Shown here: positions 58,976-64,000 of the stretch, in pieces
Layout: the number at the start of each line of letters is the position of its first letter
How positions within the stretch are numbered: position 1 is the stretch's first letter
Source of the DNA: Streptococcus pseudopneumoniae
GTDB taxonomy: Bacteria > Bacillota > Bacilli > Lactobacillales > Streptococcaceae
NCBI RefSeq assembly: GCF_001074565.1
Contig: NZ_JUQX01000045.1
Location: forward strand, 25,406 to 89,405
DNA: 64,000 bases
Direction: 5' to 3'
Translations under genes and position numbers: made by a program
The notes under the pieces: model-generated
Told to the model about the DNA's origin: nothing
The model's input: only the letters and a program-made list of their open reading frames with translations
Databases searched by the model: none

Positions 58976-59032
58976 GAATCGGTGGCTATCTATGTTTTTT
59001 TACGAAAAAGATAGCTAGGGAAGGAGTAACAC

Positions 59033-59473
59033 ATGAGACAGCTTGCGCAGGAAATCGATAACTTTTTAAACGAGGTGATCTTGAGATCTGAGAACCAGCA
59101 TGAAATTCTAATCGGGCATTGCACGAGTGACGTTGCCTTGACCAATACTCAGGAACACATCCTCATGCTCTTATCAGAAGAATCCCTAACCAACTCGGAG
59201 TTGGCCCGTCGTCTCAATGTCAGTCAGGCGGCAGTGACCAAGGCTATCAAGTCTTTGGTCAAAGAGGGTATGTTAGAGACATCCAGAGATCCAAAGGATG
59301 CGCGTGTGATCTTTTATCAACTGACAGAACTAGCTCGACCGGTAGCAGAGGAACACCACCACCATCATGAGCACACGCTCTTAGCCTATGAACAAGTGGC
59401 AAGTCAGTTTACTCCAAATGAACAAGAAGTTATCCAGCGGTTTTTAACTGCTTTAGTAGGAGAAATCAAATAA
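59033..59473 (+). CDS. adcR: Zinc-responsive repressor AdcR
   Basis: A 146-residue MarR-family regulator with winged helix ([20 protein letters not shown]). Zinc ligands are in the N-terminal helix and the His-rich segment [10 protein letters not shown] near residue 107. It represses zinc uptake and some surface genes when zinc is sufficient. GGAGT precedes the ATG. The stop overlaps adcC by one base. Confidence 0.97.
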   Translation: MRQLAQEIDNFLNEVILRSENQHEILIGHCTSDVALTNTQEHILMLLSEESLTNSELARRLNVSQAAVTKAIKSLVKEGMLETSRDPKDARVIFYQLTELARPVAEEHHHHHEHTLLAYEQVASQFTPNEQEVIQRFLTALVGEIK

Positions 59474-60177
59474 TGAGGTATATTACAGTAGAGGACTTGT
59501 CTTTCTATTATGACAAAGAGCCTGTCCTCGAGCATATCAACTATAGTGTTGATAGTGGGGAGTTTGTCACCTTGACTGGTGAAAATGGGGCTGCCAAGAC
59601 GACGCTGATTAAGGCAAGTCTAGGCATCTTGCAACCAAGATTTGGTAAGGTAACCATCTCAAAGACAAACACTCATGGGAAAAAGCTTAGGATCGCTTAT
59701 CTTCCCCAGCAGATAGCCAGTTTTAATGCTGGTTTTCCAAGTACGGTTTATGAATTTGTCAAGTCGGGTCGTTATCCGCGAAAGGGCTGGTTTCGTCGCT
59801 TGAACGCCCATGATGAGGAACATATCAAGGCCAGTCTAGACTCAGTTGGTATGTGGGAACATCGTGACAAACGAATTGGCTCTCTCTCGGGAGGGCAAAA
59901 GCAACGAGCAGTTATTGCAAGGATGTTTGCTTCTGACCCAGATATCTTTGTCTTGGATGAGCCGACGACAGGGATGGATGCTGGAAGCAAAAATGAATTT
60001 TACGAACTCATGCACCATAGTGCCCACCATCATGGCAAGGCTGTTTTGATGATTACCCATGACCCTGAGGAGATCAAGGACTACGCAGATCGCAATATCC
60101 ATCTAGTCCGTAACCAAGACTCGCCGTGGCGTTGTTTTAACGTTCACGAAAGCGACCAGGAGGTGGACCATGCTTAG
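59473..60177 (+). CDS. adcC: Zinc ABC transporter ATPase AdcC
   Basis: A 234-residue ATPase: Walker [14 protein letters not shown] near residue 36, signature LSGGQKQR and Walker [13 protein letters not shown]. The Walker A reads GENGAAKTT where Gly-Lys is usual (Ala at the position before Lys), a variation seen in the family. Overlaps adcB by eight bases. Confidence 0.96.
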   Translation: MRYITVEDLSFYYDKEPVLEHINYSVDSGEFVTLTGENGAAKTTLIKASLGILQPRFGKVTISKTNTHGKKLRIAYLPQQIASFNAGFPSTVYEFVKSGRYPRKGWFRRLNAHDEEHIKASLDSVGMWEHRDKRIGSLSGGQKQRAVIARMFASDPDIFVLDEPTTGMDAGSKNEFYELMHHSAHHHGKAVLMITHDPEEIKDYADRNIHLVRNQDSPWRCFNVHESDQEVDHA

Positions 60178-60976
60178 TTTGTTATCTTATGACTTTATGC
60201 AGCGTGCCTTCTTGGCGGTCATTGCCATGAGTCTCTTTTCTCCAGTTCTTGGGACTTTCCTTATCTTACGTCGTCAGAGTCTCATGAGCGATACCCTCAG
60301 TCACGTTTCTCTATCAGGAGTAGCCTTTGGTCTGGTTTTGGGGATTTCTCCAACTATTTCAACCATTGCTATTGTCCTGATCGCTGCTGTCTTTCTGGAG
60401 TATCTCCGTACAGTCTATAAGAACTTTATGGAAATCGGGACAGCTATCCTCATGTCTACAGGGCTTGCAGTCTCCCTTATCGTCATGAGTAAGGGGAAAA
60501 GTTCGAGTTCCATGAGTTTGGACCAATATCTCTTTGGGTCTATTGTGACTATTAGCCAGGAGCAGGTGATTTTCCTCTTTGCCATTGCTGCGGTCGTTTT
60601 GCTCTTGACTTTCTTGTTCTTGCGACCAATGTATATCCTGACTTTTGATGAGGACACGGCCTTTGTGGATGGCTTGCCAGTTCGTACCATGTCTATCCTC
60701 TTTAACATGGTGACAGGGGTGGCGATTGCCCTTATGATTCCAGCAGCAGGAGCTCTTTTGGTATCGACCATTATGGTCTTGCCAGCTAGTATTGCCCTTC
60801 GTCTGGGGAAAAACTTCAAATCCGTTATGTTACTAGCCAGCGCTATTGGCTTTTTGGGAATGGTGGCAGGACTTTATATTTCCTACTATGCGGAAACCCC
60901 TGCTAGCGCTAGTATTACCATTATCTTTGTAGCTGTCTTTTTGTTAGTCAGTCTACTGAAACGTTTTATCAAATAG
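60170..60976 (+). CDS. adcB: Zinc ABC transporter permease AdcB
   Basis: A 268-residue membrane protein of the ABC-3 family with about eight helices ([15 protein letters not shown] signature). Pairs with AdcC and the AdcA lipoprotein. Confidence 0.96.
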   Translation: MLSLLSYDFMQRAFLAVIAMSLFSPVLGTFLILRRQSLMSDTLSHVSLSGVAFGLVLGISPTISTIAIVLIAAVFLEYLRTVYKNFMEIGTAILMSTGLAVSLIVMSKGKSSSSMSLDQYLFGSIVTISQEQVIFLFAIAAVVLLLTFLFLRPMYILTFDEDTAFVDGLPVRTMSILFNMVTGVAIALMIPAAGALLVSTIMVLPASIALRLGKNFKSVMLLASAIGFLGMVAGLYISYYAETPASASITIIFVAVFLLVSLLKRFIK

Positions 60977-60985
60977 GAGAATGAA

Positions 60986-62491
60986 ATGAAAAAAATTAGC
61001 TTACTACTGGCTAGTCTATGTGCCCTGTTTTTAGTGGCTTGTTCCAATCAAAAACAGGCAGATGGGAAGCTAAATATCGTGACAACCTTTTACCCTGTCT
61101 ACGAATTTACCAAACAAGTCGCAGGAGATACTGCTAATGTAGAACTTCTAATCGGTGCTGGTACAGAACCCCATGAGTATGAACCGTCTGCCAAGGCAGT
61201 TGCCAAAATTCAAGACGCAGATACCTTTGTCTATGAAAATGAAAATATGGAAACATGGGTTCCAAAATTGTTAGAATCCTTGGATAAGAAAAAAGTGAAA
61301 ACTATCAAGGCAACAGGTGATATGCTCCTCTTGCCAGGTGGTGAGGAAGAAGAGGAAGGGCATGATCATGGCGGTGAGGGTCACCATCACGACTACGATC
61401 CCCACGTTTGGCTTTCACCAGCACGCGCCATCAAACTGGTAGAGCATATCCGTGACAGCTTGTCAGCAGATTATCCTGATAAAAAAGAGACTTTTGAGAA
61501 GAATGCAGCTGCCTATATTGAAAAATTGCAAGCATTGGACAAGGCCTACACAGATGGCTTGTCTCAAGCGAAGCAAAAGAGTTTCGTGACCCAGCACGCA
61601 GCCTTCCGATACTTGGCTTTGGACTACGGTCTCAAGCAAGTATCCATCTCAGGTCTTTCACCAGACGCAGAACCATCAGCAGCTCGTTTAGCAGAGTTGA
61701 CAGAGTATATCAAGAAAAACAAGATTTCTTATATCTACTTTGAAGAGAATGCCTCTCAAGCCCTTGCCAATACCCTTTCCAAAGAAACAGGCGTCAAACT
61801 AGATGTGCTCAATCCGCTAGAAAGTCTGACAGAAGAAGCAACCAAGGCCGGTGAGGACTATATCTCCGTGATGGAGAAAAACCTCAAGGCTCTCAAGCAG
61901 ACAACAGATCAAGAAGGGACGGAAATTGAGCCAGAGAAGGAAGAAAACACCAAGACAGTTCACAATGGTTACTTTGAGGATGCAGATGTCAAGGACCGCT
62001 CCTTGAGTGACTATGTTGGTAACTGGCAATCTGTCTATCCTTTCCTTGAGGATGGAACTTTTGATCAAGTCTTTGACTACAAGGCTAAGTTGACTGGCAA
62101 GATGACCAAAGATGAGTACAAGGCTTACTATAGAAAAGGCTATCAGACAGATGTGACTAAGATCAACATCACTGACAACACTATGGAATTTGTTCAAGGT
62201 GGCCAAAGCAAGAAATTCACCTACAAGTATGTCGGCAAGAAAATCTTGACTTATAAGAAAGGCAATCGTGGCGTGCGTTTCCTCTTTGAAGCGACAGATG
62301 CGGACGCTGGACAGTTCAAGTATGTTCAGTTTAGTGACCACAATATCGCCCCAGTCAAGGCAGAACATTTCCATATCTTCTTTGGAGGTACTAGCCAAGA
62401 AGCCCTCTTTGAAGAGATGGATAACTGGCCAACCTACTATCCAGATAACCTATCTGGCCAAGAAATCGCCCAAGAAATGTTGGCGCATTGA
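60986..62491 (+). CDS. adcA: Zinc-binding lipoprotein AdcA (ZnuA-ZinT fusion)
   Basis: A 501-residue protein. Lipobox LFLVACSNQ. The N-terminal cluster A-I domain contains the zinc ligands and a His-rich loop (EGHDHGGEGHHHD) near residue 128. The C-terminal third from about residue 325 (HNGYFEDADVKDRSL) is a ZinT domain with HFHIFFGG. It captures zinc at the membrane surface for AdcBC. Confidence 0.97.
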   Translation: MKKISLLLASLCALFLVACSNQKQADGKLNIVTTFYPVYEFTKQVAGDTANVELLIGAGTEPHEYEPSAKAVAKIQDADTFVYENENMETWVPKLLESLDKKKVKTIKATGDMLLLPGGEEEEEGHDHGGEGHHHDYDPHVWLSPARAIKLVEHIRDSLSADYPDKKETFEKNAAAYIEKLQALDKAYTDGLSQAKQKSFVTQHAAFRYLALDYGLKQVSISGLSPDAEPSAARLAELTEYIKKNKISYIYFEENASQALANTLSKETGVKLDVLNPLESLTEEATKAGEDYISVMEKNLKALKQTTDQEGTEIEPEKEENTKTVHNGYFEDADVKDRSLSDYVGNWQSVYPFLEDGTFDQVFDYKAKLTGKMTKDEYKAYYRKGYQTDVTKINITDNTMEFVQGGQSKKFTYKYVGKKILTYKKGNRGVRFLFEATDADAGQFKYVQFSDHNIAPVKAEHFHIFFGGTSQEALFEEMDNWPTYYPDNLSGQEIAQEMLAH

Positions 62492-62501
62492 TGCAAGAGA
62501 G

Positions 62502-62528
62502 AATCCCGCAAATCTGCGGGATTTTTTG
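62502..62528. terminator. Terminator after adcA, shared with peptidase gene
   Basis: ATCCCGCA pairs with TGCGGGAT around AATC, followed by T5. It lies between the convergent adcA and peptidase genes. Confidence 0.88.
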
Positions 62529-62545
62529 CTAGAAACTTTATCTGG

Positions 62546-63874
62546 TTAGGTTGCGAGACGGTAAACCGCCTCTGCGTAGATGTCCATAGCGCGATAAAGA
62601 TCGTCTAGGACAGCTGCTTCATTTGCCTGATGTTCAGTTTGTTGTGCTCCTGGAAAAAGAGCGCCAAAGGCTACACAGTTTGGCATGGTGCGGGCAAAGG
62701 TAGCACCACCTGATGAGAGAGGAGGAGTTTTATCTCCGGTTTTTTCTTGGTAGACTTGCATAAGGGTAGTAACAAGTTGGCTATCTCTTGCGACATAGAG
62801 GGGTGCTAGATAGTCAAATTCCTGGTAGCCAAGTTGGTAGTCTTTGGCGCACTGAGTGAGCTGTGCCACCAGTTTCTCCTTATCTGCTAGCACAGGTATA
62901 CGTATGTCGATCCGAATTTCGGAGCGATCGGGATTGATTGTTAAGCCCGCAACATTAAAGGAAAGGGAACCGGACGGTTCATCAGCGACCTCTCCAAATA
63001 TTTTCAGCCCTTTGCCGTCCTGCCCGGCTTTGTCGGTTAGAAAATGGAGAGTAGGATGCGAGTGAAGGCTTGCGAGTACACTGGCTAGTCGAATGACGGC
63101 ATTTATACCCTGACTAGCGTCTTTGGCATGTTTGGGCAAACCGATAACAGTCACTGTTTGGTCTGCAGTTTGGTAATCATAACCAGCTTCTGTTAAACCT
63201 CTACAAACCGCTTCATAAAGAGGACCTTGGTAACTTGCCTTGTCTGGTACCACATTAAAGGCGCCTCCGATATCGAGCTTGAGTTGATCAGAGCCGGGGC
63301 CATGAAGCTTGACTTGAAGGAGCCCCTTTTCAGCGTATGTCAAAGGAAATGACGAATCAGGGGCGAATCCCATACTGGCTGTTTCTTCGAGGGCATTGTA
63401 GCGTGCCATACATCTCCAAAGGGTTTCTTCATCCGTACCAAAGATAAACCGCACGCGCTTCTTAAATTGGATGCTTTGGTCAAGCAAGCTTTTCACTGCG
63501 TAGAGAGCTGCCAGTGAAGGACCTTTATCGTCCTGTGCCCCTCTTCCGTAGAGGATTCCTTCTTTAATGCTTGCTTCAAATGGTGGCGTCTGCCAATCTG
63601 ATAAATCTCCTGCAGGTACAACATCCAAGTGGCAGAGGATGGCAAGGAGCTCTCCCTCGCCAACCTCAGCATAGCCATAATAGCCCTTGGGATCAATATA
63701 GGTTCGAAAGCCAAGTTCATGGCAGATTTCCAGCGTCTTTTCTAGGACGTCTTGAATAGCTTGTCCAAAAGGTGTTCCCTTCTCCCCTTCGTGAAGGACA
63801 GATGGATAAGAAATCAAGGTTTGTAGGCTCTTCACAAAGCTTTGTTTAATAGAATCAGTGATGTAGACGGTCAT
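62546..63874 (-). CDS. M20-family dipeptidase / metallopeptidase
   Basis: A 442-residue M20/PepV-like zinc peptidase. Metal ligands are seen in LCHLDVVPAGD, GRGAQDDKGP and GTDEETLW, with a late ATFARTMPNCVAFG segment. It probably cleaves dipeptides in the cytoplasm; exact specificity is unknown. GAGG lies seven bases before the ATG. Confidence 0.9.
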   Translation of the reverse strand: MTVYITDSIKQSFVKSLQTLISYPSVLHEGEKGTPFGQAIQDVLEKTLEICHELGFRTYIDPKGYYGYAEVGEGELLAILCHLDVVPAGDLSDWQTPPFEASIKEGILYGRGAQDDKGPSLAALYAVKSLLDQSIQFKKRVRFIFGTDEETLWRCMARYNALEETASMGFAPDSSFPLTYAEKGLLQVKLHGPGSDQLKLDIGGAFNVVPDKASYQGPLYEAVCRGLTEAGYDYQTADQTVTVIGLPKHAKDASQGINAVIRLASVLASLHSHPTLHFLTDKAGQDGKGLKIFGEVADEPSGSLSFNVAGLTINPDRSEIRIDIRIPVLADKEKLVAQLTQCAKDYQLGYQEFDYLAPLYVARDSQLVTTLMQVYQEKTGDKTPPLSSGGATFARTMPNCVAFGALFPGAQQTEHQANEAAVLDDLYRAMDIYAEAVYRLAT

Positions 63875-63894
63875 TCGTTTTACCTCGCACTATT

Positions 63895-64000
63895 TTATAG
63901 GAATGGCAGGAAGGTGCCTAGGATAAGTAGAAGCATGCTCACAATCACGATGGTGATAATGAGTTTCGCAACAAATTTCCACCAAGTTCCTAAGCTGATA
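63895..64000 (-). CDS. C-terminal end of a membrane protein (partial)
   Basis: On the minus strand an open frame enters at the window end and stops at 63895. It encodes ISLGTWWKFVAKL followed by a strongly hydrophobic helix and the end GTFLPFL. The rest lies outside the window. Family unknown. Confidence 0.6.
   Translation of the reverse strand, partial: ISLGTWWKFVAKLIITIVIVSMLLLILGTFLPFL

Noticed and set aside
59580..59620. AdcC Walker A defect (GAAKTT)
   Set aside because: The Ala for Gly variation seems to be typical of streptococcal AdcC, so it was not scored as a loss of function.

Overview
The window looks like the chromosome of a Mitis-group Streptococcus (S. mitis, S. oralis or S. 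pneumoniae relatives). The basis is gene content and order: a thiamine ABC operon leading into ctsR-clpC, dusB-hslO, glpK-glpO-glpF, dltXABCD and adcRCBA, plus LPXTG-anchored surface proteins. This resembles the pneumococcal arrangement from memory; no database was searched. Two mobile elements interrupt this core.

Layout. 1-1176 is the 3' end of an LPXTG surface protein with a highly regular EEAKKA repeat. 1305-3938 is polA. 4045-7002 is a TPP-riboswitch-controlled thiamine precursor uptake operon. 7145-19367 is a 12.2-kb phage satellite (PICI-like) bounded by a 17-bp direct repeat and inserted between thiZ and ctsR. It carries a tyrosine integrase, a PemK/MazF-like toxin, a divergent repressor/Cro switch, a Rha-like regulator, a replication module, an HK97-like capsid protein, an ArpU-like late regulator, a candidate packaging site and a distal two-gene cassette with its own promoter. 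19452-22415 is ctsR-clpC with a CtsR box. 22483-25183 is an NAD-salvage operon (nadR, pnuC, Nudix regulator). 25345-26162 is a lipoprotein gene behind an exact competence cin-box and a housekeeping promoter. 26228-28067 is dusB-hslO on the minus strand. 28232-33967 is a Mga-like regulator and the glycerol genes. 34094-38648 is the D-alanylation operon. About 38735-56755 is a complete Tn916-type conjugative transposon with tet(M), inserted just upstream of a cell-wall 5'-nucleotidase gene. 58956-62491 is the zinc-uptake operon adcRCBA. The window ends in an M20 peptidase gene and a partial membrane-protein gene, both on the minus strand.

How it fits together. The core genes cover cofactor uptake, proteostasis, glycerol use, envelope charge and zinc homeostasis. 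The satellite encodes lysogeny, replication and some virion-related functions but no terminase, portal, tail or lysis genes, so it is probably mobilised by a helper phage. Its most novel part is the nucleotidyltransferase-like gene (17659-18132) overlapping a 292-residue partner (18129-19007). The pair sits in the usual cargo position next to attR and is a candidate phage-defence or toxin-antitoxin module.

All product names come from reading motifs and from family knowledge. Element ends for Tn916 are approximate. No tRNA, rRNA, CRISPR array or intact insertion sequence was recognised.
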